64,000 bases of DNA. It comes from Nocardioides alpinus (lineage in GTDB: Bacteria; Actinomycetota; Actinomycetes; Propionibacteriales; Nocardioidaceae). Numbering within the stretch: position 1 is the first letter of the stretch; every line of letters starts with the position of its first letter. The notes below the pieces were generated by a model. The model worked only from the letters and a program-made list of their open reading frames with translations. It had not been told where the DNA came from and did no database searches. Location: assembly GCF_900112035.1 (NCBI RefSeq), contig NZ_FOKC01000001.1:682001-746000 (forward strand). The letters are read 5' to 3'. Positions 44,926 through 52,851 of the stretch are shown piece after piece. The position numbers were made by a program, and so were the translations under genes.

Positions 44926-45960
44926 ATGAACTACCTCGCGGCCCTGTCGTCGACGGCACTCCTGGCAGTCGTCCTGGTCGGATGCACCGACGCAGAGGCA
45001 CCGCCCGAGGAGCCGTCCGCCTCGCCACCCCCAGCCAGCACGTCCTCGGCCGAGCCCGAGCCCGAGCCCGAGTACCTTCCGGCCGGCGACCTGCCAGAGG
45101 CGCTGAGCCTGAAGGAGGTGGGCGGACGCACCATCACCGCCAAGCCCTTCGCCGACTTCGCCGTCGGCGCCGGCTCCGGCGTCTGGGTGTCCGGCGTCGG
45201 CCCCGGCATCGTGCGCTACGACGGCGCCTCGTCCGAGGTCACTGCACGAACCCGCATCCGGGGCGACGTCGTCCAGGCACTCGAGGCGACACGCGCCGAG
45301 GTGCTCGTCCCCAGCCTCAATCCGTCCGCGCTCTTCCGGCTCGACCCCACCACGGGTGCCGTGCTGGCGCGCGTGGAGCTGCCCGCGAGCCCGCTGGTCG
45401 AGAGCGTCGTCGGGGCGGCAGGAACCACGGCGTACGTCCTGGTCGAGCCCAGCGCGCCACGGATCGTGGCGATCGAGGATGACGAGGTCGTGGAGGAGAT
45501 CGAGGTCCCCGAAGGCGCCGTCGCCGTACGAGCGGGCTTCGGCTCGCTGTGGGTGCCGACGAGCCGGAGCACCCTCGAGCGCTACTCCCTCGAGGACAGC
45601 GAGTGGACCACCATCGGCACCGGTCCGAACCCGCGGTTCTTCGACCTGGGCTTCGGCGCAGCCTGGGTGATGAACCAGGGCGACGGCTCGGTCACCCGGG
45701 TCGACGCCACGTCGGGCGAGGCCGAGCACATCCCCGTGACCGGCGTCCGGATCGGGGGCGGCGACCTCACCGTCGGCGCCGGTGGTGTGTGGCTGAGGAC
45801 GGACGCGTCGGTGCTCCGGATCGACCCCGGCACGAGGCGGGTGACGCACCTCATCGACCTGCCGCCCGGGAGCGGGAGCGTCGCAGCGGTCCCGGGGTCG
45901 CTCTGGATCACCAACCACGACCACCTCGCGGTGCACCGTGTGCCGCTCCCGCTGCCCTGA
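44926..45960 (+). CDS. Lipoprotein with beta-propeller repeats
   Basis: The protein is 344 aa. It has a lipobox signal (LAALSSTALLAVVLVGC, Cys about 20), then a Pro/Glu/Ser-rich linker (SASPPPASTSSAEPEPEPEY). Four to six repeats of the form GSGVWVSGVGPGIVRYD, FGSLWVPTSRSTLERYS, FGAAWVMNQGDGSVTRVD and GAGGVWLRTDASVLRID match the W-V-x-N/R-x-x-D blades of a YVTN-like propeller. It is probably attached to the outer face of the membrane; ligand unknown. GAAGGA lies 6 nt before the ATG. Confidence 0.88.
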   Translation: MNYLAALSSTALLAVVLVGCTDAEAPPEEPSASPPPASTSSAEPEPEPEYLPAGDLPEALSLKEVGGRTITAKPFADFAVGAGSGVWVSGVGPGIVRYDGASSEVTARTRIRGDVVQALEATRAEVLVPSLNPSALFRLDPTTGAVLARVELPASPLVESVVGAAGTTAYVLVEPSAPRIVAIEDDEVVEEIEVPEGAVAVRAGFGSLWVPTSRSTLERYSLEDSEWTTIGTGPNPRFFDLGFGAAWVMNQGDGSVTRVDATSGEAEHIPVTGVRIGGGDLTVGAGGVWLRTDASVLRIDPGTRRVTHLIDLPPGSGSVAAVPGSLWITNHDHLAVHRVPLPLP

Positions 45961-45967
45961 CCGAGCC

Positions 45968-46792
45968 TCAGGACAGGCCGAGCAGCTCCCGGCACCCCGC
46001 CGGCGCCATCGGCGTACGTTGCGCGATCCGGCCGAGGTCGACCGCACGCTCGACGAGCTGGGCGTTCGACTCCACCGCGACCCCGCGGCTGATCGTGAGC
46101 ACGTCCTCCATGCCCACGCGCAGGTGGCCGCCCATCGACAAGGACGCCATCGCGACGGCGAGCGTGGAGCGGCCGATGCCGGTCGCCGACCACGACGTCA
46201 CCTCGGGCGGAAGCGCTGCGACGCCGGCGACGAGGGCCGGCGCGGTGCCGGGCATGCCGCCGGGGACTCCCATCACGAAGTCGACGTGCACCTTGCCGCC
46301 TGCGGGTGCTCCGTACTCCCGGATCAGCCGACCCAGCGCGTGCACCTGGCCGAGGTCGAAGAGCTCGAACTCCGGGGCCACCGCGCGCTCGAGGGCGAGC
46401 TGGTAGAGGTCCTTCACGAAGGGCCAGGGGTTGAGGAAGACGTCGTCGCCGAAGTTGGTGGTGCCCATCGTGAGCGAGCAGGAGTCCGGCTCGGCGTCGA
46501 GGACCTTGAGCCGCTCCTCCAGCGGGTCGTGCACCGAGCCGCCGGTGGAGAGCTGCACCACCAACGAGGACGACGAGCGCACGGCCGCGACCCACTCGCG
46601 CAGCAGCGCCTGGTCGAGCGTCGGCCGGTGCGAGGTGTCGCGCACGTGGAGGTGGATCATCGCCGCGCCGGCGGCCTCGCACTCGGCCGCAGTGCGGGCG
46701 ATCTCCTCAGGCGTGGTGGGGAGCTGCGGGCAGTCGGCCTTGGCGGTCTCCGCCCCCGTCGGGGCGACCGTGATCAGCAGTGCATCGGACAT
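45968..46792 (-). CDS. Beta-keto acid cleavage enzyme (BKACE, DUF849)
   Basis: The protein is 274 aa. [47 protein letters not shown] (zinc ligands H-x-H), [25 protein letters not shown] and [20 protein letters not shown] match the Kce/BKACE family that condenses a 3-keto acid with acetyl-CoA. Family members act on varied beta-keto acids (lysine fermentation, carnitine and others), and the substrate here is not evident. It is divergent from dtd, with a 17-bp gap. Confidence 0.92.
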   Translation of the reverse strand: MSDALLITVAPTGAETAKADCPQLPTTPEEIARTAAECEAAGAAMIHLHVRDTSHRPTLDQALLREWVAAVRSSSSLVVQLSTGGSVHDPLEERLKVLDAEPDSCSLTMGTTNFGDDVFLNPWPFVKDLYQLALERAVAPEFELFDLGQVHALGRLIREYGAPAGGKVHVDFVMGVPGGMPGTAPALVAGVAALPPEVTSWSATGIGRSTLAVAMASLSMGGHLRVGMEDVLTISRGVAVESNAQLVERAVDLGRIAQRTPMAPAGCRELLGLS

Positions 46793-46809
46793 GGCGGCAT
46801 CCTTGCACC

Positions 46810-47235
46810 ATGCGCGCGGTCATCCAGAGGGTCCTCTCCGCCAGCGTCCGGGTCGAGGGGGAGGTGGTCGGTCAGCTGGACCGCCCCGGCCTCCTGGTCT
46901 ACCTCGGCGTCACCCACGACGACGGCCCGACCGAGGTGGCGTGGACCGCCCGCAAGGTCTGGGACCTCCGCCTGCTGCACGAGGAGCAGAGCGCCAGCGA
47001 CGTCGGTGCGCCGGTACTCGTGGTCAGCCAGTTCACCTTGTACGGCGACGCGCGCAAGGGCCGCCGGCCCACGTGGCAGGCAGCCGCGCCGGGTCCCGTG
47101 AGCGAACCCCTGTACGACGCCGTGTGCGCCGAGCTCGAGCGGCTCGGCGCCCACGTGGAGCGGGGGCGCTTCGGCGCCGACATGCAGGTGGAGAGCGTCA
47201 ACGACGGCCCCGTCACCCTGGTGCTGGAGACCTAG
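46810..47235 (+). CDS. dtd: D-aminoacyl-tRNA deacylase
   Basis: The protein is 141 aa. [21 protein letters not shown], the catalytic SQFTLYG (residues 73-79, Thr77) and NDGPVT (131-136) are the DTD signatures. It removes D-amino acids or glycine mischarged on tRNA. Its TAG stop and the stop of the convergent GH16 gene share the palindromic CTAG at 47232-47235. Confidence 0.95.
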   Translation: MRAVIQRVLSASVRVEGEVVGQLDRPGLLVYLGVTHDDGPTEVAWTARKVWDLRLLHEEQSASDVGAPVLVVSQFTLYGDARKGRRPTWQAAAPGPVSEPLYDAVCAELERLGAHVERGRFGADMQVESVNDGPVTLVLET

Positions 47236-48398
47236 CGCGGCCCGGTCTCCCAGACGCGCGCCCAGTCGACCTCCATGGTCTCGGGCAGCTCGCCGTTGAA
47301 GCGGGGCAGCTCGTAGTCCGACGACAGCAGGCTCAGGATGAGGAACTCCTGGCGTCCCGAGGTCTCGCCCTCGAGCCGCTGCGTCACCTGCCCGTCGATG
47401 CGGAAGACGTACTCGTCGGGCGTCCACTCGACGGAGAACACGTGGTAGTCGGTGGACCAGTCGTCGCCGAGGTCCTCGACGTCCGGCAACCAGCCGCCGA
47501 CCGTCTGCTTCTCGCCGTCCTCGTCGAGGAAGTAGGTGAAGCTGGTCAGGCCGCCCTCGGGGTGGTCGTCGCCGAAGTACTCCATGACGTCGATCTCGGC
47601 GCCGCCCTTCTTGGCGCCGCCCGCCGACTGCCCGCCGACCGCCTGCATCCAGAACGCCGCGTGCTGGCCGCGGGCAGACTGCGTCCTGATCCGCGCCGCG
47701 GCGAAGCCGTAGGTGAAGCCGTACAACCCCTCGGTGCCCACGTGCCCGTTGAGCCTGAAGGGGAACTTCTTGCGGCGCCCCGGGAGCTGGCACTCGCCAC
47801 CGTCGGGGTCCTCGAGCACGCTCAGCGTGAGCACGCCGTCGCCGACCTCTGCCGCACTCGCATCCGTGCGCGAGCACGTGCGGACGCCGATGTAGCCCTG
47901 GTCGCGTGAGACCCAGGTCCCGTCGGGCTCGTCGACGGTGTCCTCGTCGAAGTCGTCGGTGAAGGTCGCCTCGGGGGCGTCGTCGGTCGAGGCCTCGGCA
48001 CCGATCGCGCCGTCCCCGTCGCCGACCACGACGTGCAGCCGACCGGGGGCGGGGGTGGTCAGCGCCACGGCACCGCCCTTGTCGGTCTCTCCCTCTGAGA
48101 CGGCCTCCCACGCGTCGTCCTCGGTCTTGGCGTAGAGGGTGACGGCGGTGCCTTCATCCACGTCGGCGACGGTCGCGTCGACGACCCACGCAGCGTCATC
48201 CGCGCTCTCGACGTCCTCGCCGGTGGCGGCCAGCTGCGGCAGGACCTGCACGTCCACGGCGTCGCTCGGCTCGTACGACGGCGGGCCGGCTTCCTCGGCC
48301 GACGAGCACGCGGTCGTGACGAAGGCCACGGTGAGCAGGCCGGCCAGCAGGCGCTGGCGAGGTCGTGAGCGGGGCTCGGATGCAGGGGTGCGGCTCAT
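47232..48398 (-). CDS. GH16 family glycosyl hydrolase lipoprotein
   Basis: The protein is 388 aa. The N-terminal lipobox signal ([17 protein letters not shown]) is followed by an Ig-like or linker domain to about residue 140. The GH16 domain follows, with EIDVMEYFG (E-x-D-x-x-E catalytic motif, about 267-275), [22 protein letters not shown] and [20 protein letters not shown]. It would cleave beta-1,3/1,4-glucan or a related polymer outside the cell. The start at 48398 has CAGACT 7 nt upstream; a start 24 nt further up would weaken the signal peptide. Confidence 0.92.
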   Translation of the reverse strand: MSRTPASEPRSRPRQRLLAGLLTVAFVTTACSSAEEAGPPSYEPSDAVDVQVLPQLAATGEDVESADDAAWVVDATVADVDEGTAVTLYAKTEDDAWEAVSEGETDKGGAVALTTPAPGRLHVVVGDGDGAIGAEASTDDAPEATFTDDFDEDTVDEPDGTWVSRDQGYIGVRTCSRTDASAAEVGDGVLTLSVLEDPDGGECQLPGRRKKFPFRLNGHVGTEGLYGFTYGFAAARIRTQSARGQHAAFWMQAVGGQSAGGAKKGGAEIDVMEYFGDDHPEGGLTSFTYFLDEDGEKQTVGGWLPDVEDLGDDWSTDYHVFSVEWTPDEYVFRIDGQVTQRLEGETSGRQEFLILSLLSSDYELPRFNGELPETMEVDWARVWETGPR

Positions 48399-48501
48399 TC
48401 GGCCGAGTCTGCCCGGCGCCACGCCCCGTGGGCGAATTCTCCGAGGGGTCCGCCGTGGCTACGATGAGGGCTGCTGTCCCTAGAGAGGCCCCTGCTGCGC
48501 C

Positions 48502-49416
48502 ATGACCAACACCCACGTCGACTACCAGCTGAGTCAGCTGGACCAGCTCGAGGCAGAGTCGATCCACATCTTCCGTGAGGTCGCTGCCGAGTTCGAGAAG
48601 CCGGTCCTGATGTTCTCCGGTGGCAAGGACTCCATCGTCATGCTCCGCCTGGCGGAGAAGGCGTTCTTCCCGGCCAAGCTGCCCTTCCCGTTGCTCCAGG
48701 TCGACACCGGCCTGGACTTCGACGAGGTGCTCACCACGCGCGACTCGTGGGTGGAGCGGCTCGGTGCGCGGATGATCATCGCCACCATCGACGAAGCCAT
48801 CGCCGCCGGGCACGTGGTCGACGACGGCAAGACCAGCCGCAACCGCATGCAGATCGGCACGCTGCTCGGCTCCATCGAGGAGAACGGCTTCACCGCCGCC
48901 TTCGGTGGCGGCCGCCGCGACGAGGAGAAGGCCCGCGCCAAGGAGCGCGTCTACTCCCACCGCGACGACTTCGGCCAGTGGGACCCCAAGATGCAGCGCC
49001 CCGAGCTGTGGAGCCTCTACAACGGCCGCATCCACGCCGGCGAGCACATGCGCATCTTCCCGCTGTCCAACTGGACCGAGCTCGACATCTGGCACTACAT
49101 CCACCGCGAGCAGATCGAGATCCCGCAGATCTACTTCGCCCACGAGCGCGAGGTCGTCGAGCGCGACGGCATGCTGCTGTCGATCGGGCCGGAGATCCAG
49201 CCCAAGGGCAACGAGAAGATCGAGAAGAAGATGGTGCGCTTCCGCACCGTGGGTGACCGCACCCAGACCGGCTGCGTCGAGTCGGTGGCCACCGACACCG
49301 CAGCCATCATCGACGAGATCGCCATCGCCCGGGTCACCGAGCGCGGCGCCACCCGTGGCGACGACCGGTTCTCCGAGGCCGCCATGGAAGACCGCAAGAA
49401 GGAAGGCTACTTCTGA
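48502..49416 (+). CDS. cysD: Sulfate adenylyltransferase small subunit
   Basis: The protein is 304 aa. QLDQLEAESIHIFREVAAEF, VLMFSGGKDSIVMLRLAEKA (PP-loop SGGKDS), FPLLQVDTGLDFDEV, AFGGGRRDEEKARAKER and IFPLSNWTELDIWHYIHRE are CysD hallmarks. With CysN it makes APS from sulfate and ATP. TGATG coupling to cysN. A possible -10 (TACGAT, 48459-48464) lies about 40 bp upstream, so this gene probably has a leader, unlike many neighbours. Confidence 0.97.
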   Translation: MTNTHVDYQLSQLDQLEAESIHIFREVAAEFEKPVLMFSGGKDSIVMLRLAEKAFFPAKLPFPLLQVDTGLDFDEVLTTRDSWVERLGARMIIATIDEAIAAGHVVDDGKTSRNRMQIGTLLGSIEENGFTAAFGGGRRDEEKARAKERVYSHRDDFGQWDPKMQRPELWSLYNGRIHAGEHMRIFPLSNWTELDIWHYIHREQIEIPQIYFAHEREVVERDGMLLSIGPEIQPKGNEKIEKKMVRFRTVGDRTQTGCVESVATDTAAIIDEIAIARVTERGATRGDDRFSEAAMEDRKKEGYF

Positions 49417-50699
49417 TGGCCAGCACCGAGTCCCACAATCCCGACGAGATGGACCTGCTCAGGTTCGCGACCGCCGGCTCGGTCGACGACGGCAAGTCCA
49501 CCCTCATCGGGCGCCTTCTCCTCGACTCCAAGTCGATCTTCGAGGACCAGCTCGAGGCGGTGGAGTCGACCAGCCAGTCCAAGGGCTACGACTACACCGA
49601 CCTGGCGCTGCTGACCGACGGCCTGCGCTCCGAGCGCGAGCAGGGCATCACCATCGACGTGGCCTACCGCTACTTCGCGACCCCGGCCCGCAAGTTCATC
49701 ATCGCCGACACCCCGGGCCACATCCAGTACACGCGCAACATGGTCACCGGTGCCTCCACCGCCGACCTGGGCCTCGTGCTCGTCGATGCCCGCCAGGGCC
49801 TCACCGAGCAGTCGCGGCGCCACGCCGTGCTGCTCTCACTGCTCCGGGTGCCGCACCTCGTGCTGTGCATCAACAAGATGGACCTGGTCGACTGGGACGA
49901 GTCGGTCTACGAGAAGATCCACAAGGAGTTCACCAACTTCGCGACGAAGCTCAACATCCCCGACCTCGAGGTCATCCCGATCTCGGCGCTGCAGGGCGAC
50001 AACGTCGTCAACCGCTCCGAGAACACCCCGTGGTACTCCGGCCCCACGCTGATGCACCACCTCGAGCACGTCCACGTCGCCTCCGACCGCGACCTCGTGG
50101 ACACCCGTTTCCCGGTGCAGTACGTCATCCGGCCCAAGTCCGACGCCTACCACGACTACCGCGGCTATGCGGGCCAGGTGGCCGGTGGCGTGCTGAAGAA
50201 GGGCGACGAGGTCGTCGTCCTCCCCAGCGGCATGACGTCGACGATCTCGCGCGTCGAGCTCTTCGACCAGGAGGTCAGCGAGGCCTTCCCGCCGATGTCG
50301 GTGACCGTCCACCTCGAGGACGACGTCGATGTCTCCCGCGGCGACATGATCGCCCGACCCAAGAACGCGCCGAAGCCCAGCCAGGACATCGACGCGATGG
50401 TCTGCTGGATGACCAACGAGCCGCTCAAGCCGCGGCAGAAGCTCGCCATCAAGCACACGACCCGCACGGGTCGCGCGATGGTCAAGGACATCCAGTACCG
50501 CCTCGACGTCAACTCGCTGCACCGCGACCAGGAGGCGGGCGAGCTCGGCCTCAACGAGATCGGCCGTGTCCAGCTGCGCACCACCGTCCCGCTGCTGTGC
50601 GACCCCTACTCCAAGAACCGGACCACGGGATCGTTCATCCTGATCGACGAGGCGACCGGCGTGACCGTCGGCGCCGGCATGATCAACAGCGGCACCTGA
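49416..50699 (+). CDS. cysN: Sulfate adenylyltransferase GTPase subunit
   Basis: The protein is 427 aa. An EF-Tu-like GTPase with G1 AGSVDDGKSTLIGRLL, DTPGHIQYTRNMVTGAS (G3), NKMDLVDW (G4), then beta-barrel domains (AGQVAGGVLKKGDEVVVLPSG). It lacks a fused APS kinase, consistent with the separate cysC fusion at 41994. It drives APS formation by GTP hydrolysis. A hairpin terminator follows at 50723. Confidence 0.97.
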   Translation: MASTESHNPDEMDLLRFATAGSVDDGKSTLIGRLLLDSKSIFEDQLEAVESTSQSKGYDYTDLALLTDGLRSEREQGITIDVAYRYFATPARKFIIADTPGHIQYTRNMVTGASTADLGLVLVDARQGLTEQSRRHAVLLSLLRVPHLVLCINKMDLVDWDESVYEKIHKEFTNFATKLNIPDLEVIPISALQGDNVVNRSENTPWYSGPTLMHHLEHVHVASDRDLVDTRFPVQYVIRPKSDAYHDYRGYAGQVAGGVLKKGDEVVVLPSGMTSTISRVELFDQEVSEAFPPMSVTVHLEDDVDVSRGDMIARPKNAPKPSQDIDAMVCWMTNEPLKPRQKLAIKHTTRTGRAMVKDIQYRLDVNSLHRDQEAGELGLNEIGRVQLRTTVPLLCDPYSKNRTTGSFILIDEATGVTVGAGMINSGT

Positions 50700-50722
50700 T
50701 CCCCTGCACATCCTGAGCGACG

Positions 50723-50746
50723 AGGGCGGTCCTCCGGGGCCGCCCT
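50723..50746 (+). terminator. Hairpin after cysN
   Basis: AGGGCGG and CCGCCCT pair over 7 bp around TCCTCCGGGG, followed by TTGTGG; 24 bp after the cysN stop. Confidence 0.6.
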
Positions 50747-50791
50747 TGTGGCGTCCGGAGACCCTCTCCCGGCACCCGTGACAACGGCTCG

Positions 50792-50831
50792 CGAGCAACC
50801 TTTGCCTGAAATGGACACGACATTGGCAAAC
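50792..50831 (+). promoter_or_regulatory. Regulator promoter motifs shared with the peptide genes
   Basis: CGAGCAACCT (50792-50801), TTTGCC (50801-50806) and TTGGCAAAC (50823-50831) lie upstream of the HTH-TPR gene. CGAGCAACCT and TTGGCAAAC recur exactly at 52637 and 52691 upstream of the duplicated peptide genes. TTTGCC is the inverted form of GGCAAA. They are candidate binding sites for the regulator itself. CAGAAT (50838-50843) is the probable -10, 6 nt before the ATG. Confidence 0.5.
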
Positions 50832-50849
50832 GTGCAGCAGAATGGACGG

Positions 50850-52208
50850 ATGGACTCGCGTCAAGCCGAGCTGCTCGCCCAGTCGGACCGTGAAGCGCTC
50901 GGCCGTCGGCTGCGCGCAGCACGCCAGGCCCGTGGCCTCACCCAGGGTGAGGTCGCGCAGGACGTCATGTCCGTGGCCTACCTCTCCCGCATCGAGGGCG
51001 GACACCGTCGACCCACTGCGGCGGCCCTCGAGGCCCTCGCGCTGAAGCTCGATGCCTCGCTCGAGGCACTGCTCGGCCAGGCCGAGCGCCGCGAGGTCGA
51101 CGAGATCCGCCTCGCGCTCGACTACGCCGAGCTGTCGCTCGAGTCGGGACAGCCCGAGGACGCCGAGAAGCACCTCCAGACCGCCCTGGACCACCCGGCG
51201 ACCGCTCGCATGGACGGCCTGCGCGACCGCGCCCGGCTGCTCCACGCGCGCGCCCTCGAGGCCACCCACCAGGACGACGACGCCGTCCTCGAGCTCGAGG
51301 CACTGATCGACGACCGTGCCGTCGACGGACTGACGCGGATCAAGGCCGGCATCGCCCTGAGCCGCATCTTCCGCGAGACGGGCGACCTCGGCCGCGCCAT
51401 CGAGTGTGGTGAGCGCGTGATGGCCGACGTCGAGGGCGCCGGCCTCGAGGCCTGTGACGAGGCCGTGCAGCTCGCGGTCACCGTGGCAGCCGCGCACTTC
51501 GAGCGTGGCGACACCGCCCACGCCGTACGCCTCTGCCGCAAGGCCATCACCCGCGCGGAGTCGCTCGGGTCGTCCAACGCGCGCGCCTCGGCCTACTGGA
51601 ACGCCAGCGTCATGCAGGCCAACCGCGGTGACGTCACCGCAGCGGTGCCCCTCGCGGAGCGCGCCCTGGCACTGCTCAGCGAGGGCCAGGACACCCGCAA
51701 CCTGGCGCGCCTGCGCACCGAGGTCGGCCGGCTGCACCTCGAGCTGGACCCGCCGGACCTGGTGGAGGCACGCCACAACCTCGAGCAGGCAGCCGCCGAG
51801 ATGGAGTGGAGCAGTGCCACCCCGGTGGACCGCGCCTGGACGCTGCTGGGCCTGGCCCGGGTCGCATTCCTCGCCGGCGACCTCCCCGAGAGCCGCGACC
51901 TGATCGCACTGGTCCAGACCACTGCCGACGGGCACGCCCCTCTGGCGGAGTCCGAGGCACTGACCCTCGAGGGCCGGACGTACGCCGCTGAGGGGGACGC
52001 CGGGCTCGCCGCCGAGGCCTACCAGAGGGCCGTGCTGCGGCTGTCAGCGATCGGCGCCGACCAGAGCGCAGCCCAGCAGTGGTTCGACCTCGCCGACCTG
52101 CTCGACGGCGTGGGGCTCACCGAGGCTGCGCTGGATGCCTACCGTCGTGCGGCAGCCTCAGCAGGGCTGCGGGCGCGCGTGGCGTCGACCACGTTCGCCC
52201 GCAGCTGA
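50850..52208 (+). CDS. HTH-TPR regulator (RRNPP-like architecture)
   Basis: The protein is 452 aa from the ATG at 50850 (another ATG at 50811 would add 13 residues; CAGAAT 6 nt before 50850 favours the shorter form). Residues 14-72 are an XRE helix-turn-helix (LGRRLRAARQARGLTQGEVAQD, VAYLSRIEGGHRRPT). The rest is tetratricopeptide-like helix pairs (ALDYAELSLESGQPEDAEKHL, IALSRIFRETGDLGRAIECGER, AAHFERGDTAHAVRLCRKAI, LARVAFLAGDLPESRDL, EAYQRAVLRLSAIGADQSAAQQWFDLADLL). This layout is that of peptide-sensing RRNPP regulators (PlcR, NprR, Rgg, PrgX). It converges on two secreted-peptide genes whose promoters share its motifs. Peptide binding is inference. Confidence 0.88.
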   Translation: MDSRQAELLAQSDREALGRRLRAARQARGLTQGEVAQDVMSVAYLSRIEGGHRRPTAAALEALALKLDASLEALLGQAERREVDEIRLALDYAELSLESGQPEDAEKHLQTALDHPATARMDGLRDRARLLHARALEATHQDDDAVLELEALIDDRAVDGLTRIKAGIALSRIFRETGDLGRAIECGERVMADVEGAGLEACDEAVQLAVTVAAAHFERGDTAHAVRLCRKAITRAESLGSSNARASAYWNASVMQANRGDVTAAVPLAERALALLSEGQDTRNLARLRTEVGRLHLELDPPDLVEARHNLEQAAAEMEWSSATPVDRAWTLLGLARVAFLAGDLPESRDLIALVQTTADGHAPLAESEALTLEGRTYAAEGDAGLAAEAYQRAVLRLSAIGADQSAAQQWFDLADLLDGVGLTEAALDAYRRAAASAGLRARVASTTFARS

Positions 52209-52243
52209 CCTGCCGCAACACGTCAGGGCTGGCGCCAGAACCT

Positions 52244-52402
52244 CTCAGCAGCACCACACGTTGCGCTGGGTCGACGGCTTGGCCGCCTCCGCAGGAGCCG
52301 TGACGCCGGCGAAGCCGACGAGGCTGAGGGCGAGGGTGGCGATGACGAGGCGGGCGGACTTGGTGCGCATGGTGTCTCCAGGGGTTCGGTGCTGAGTGGG
52401 GT
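52244..52402. repeat. 159-bp perfect direct repeat, copy 1
   Basis: Identical to 52467-52625, offset 223 bp. It spans the whole 41-codon peptide gene, its ribosome-binding site and about 30 bp of leader. Confidence 0.9.
52245..52370 (-). CDS. Small secreted peptide precursor, copy 1 (41 aa)
   Basis: The gene is 42 codons including stop. ATG is preceded by GGAG with a 5-nt spacer. The product starts MRTKSARLVIATLALSLVG (basic n-region then hydrophobic core), continues FAGVTAPAEAA (signal-peptidase-type AEA/A), and ends KPSTQRNVWCC, giving a mature peptide of about 11 residues with two terminal cysteines. It lies convergent to, and 36 bp beyond, the HTH-TPR regulator. Size, export signal and position fit a pheromone precursor, or else a small secreted toxin or RiPP-like peptide. 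The terminal Cys-Cys could form a vicinal disulfide. Confidence 0.72.
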   Translation of the reverse strand: MRTKSARLVIATLALSLVGFAGVTAPAEAAKPSTQRNVWCC

Positions 52403-52466
52403 CTGAGCGTGATGTGCGGTGCCGGCGTCGCGATCAGGGTGGGGTCGACGCCCGCAAGGGGTGCGG

Positions 52467-52625
52467 CTCAGCAGCACCACACGTTGCGCTGGGTCGACGG
52501 CTTGGCCGCCTCCGCAGGAGCCGTGACGCCGGCGAAGCCGACGAGGCTGAGGGCGAGGGTGGCGATGACGAGGCGGGCGGACTTGGTGCGCATGGTGTCT
52601 CCAGGGGTTCGGTGCTGAGTGGGGT
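52467..52625. repeat. 159-bp perfect direct repeat, copy 2
   Basis: Base-for-base identical to 52244-52402; the 64 bp between the copies are unrelated. Perfect identity implies a recent duplication or gene conversion. Confidence 0.9.
52468..52593 (-). CDS. Small secreted peptide precursor, copy 2 (41 aa)
   Basis: Encodes exactly the same 41-residue precursor as copy 1 with the same ribosome-binding site, so both can be translated from one transcript or from their own leaders. It is the promoter-proximal copy: TTGACA on the minus strand (52661-52666) and the motif cluster at 52691-52722 lie just upstream. The tandem dose suggests that peptide amount matters. Confidence 0.72.
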   Translation of the reverse strand: MRTKSARLVIATLALSLVGFAGVTAPAEAAKPSTQRNVWCC

Positions 52626-52851
52626 TCGCAGGTGCCCGAGCAACCTGCTGGGAGAAATATTGTCAAAACTAGTGCCGAGTGTGTTCTTCTTTGGCAAACT
52701 TGGGCAAGTCCCCCTGGCAAATGCTTCACGGCAGCCGGGGACACGCCTCGCGGGACAACCCCCCTTGCGAGGCACGCACCGGCCCCCACCCGGTTCGCGC
52801 CCGGACCCCTCGCACCTCGTGCGGGGGGTCCTCGCACGTGCGGGGCCTCCG
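52594..52851. promoter_or_regulatory. Upstream region of the peptide genes
   Basis: On the minus strand it reads TTGACA (52661-52666) with a weak TTGCTC 17 nt further on (52638-52643). Three direct copies of a TGGCAA-type motif lie upstream of that: TTGGCAAAC (52691), TTGGGCAAG (52700) and CTGGCAAAT (52714). CGAGCAACCT (52637) overlaps the presumed -10. The A+T-rich stretch AAATATTGTCAAAACTAG is unusual for this genome. The distal part holds the kinase terminator. No other gene seen. Confidence 0.5.
52803..52831 (-). terminator. Hairpin after the histidine kinase gene
   Basis: GGACCCCTCGCAC and GTGCGGGGGGTCC form a 13-bp stem with one wobble pair and a 3-nt loop, 21 bp beyond the kinase stop. 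Confidence 0.65.

Noticed and set aside
52409..52618. Plus-strand 69-codon frame across the duplicated block
   Set aside because: It is antisense to the second micropeptide gene, has no ribosome-binding site, and its C-terminal half is the complement of the signal-peptide region.
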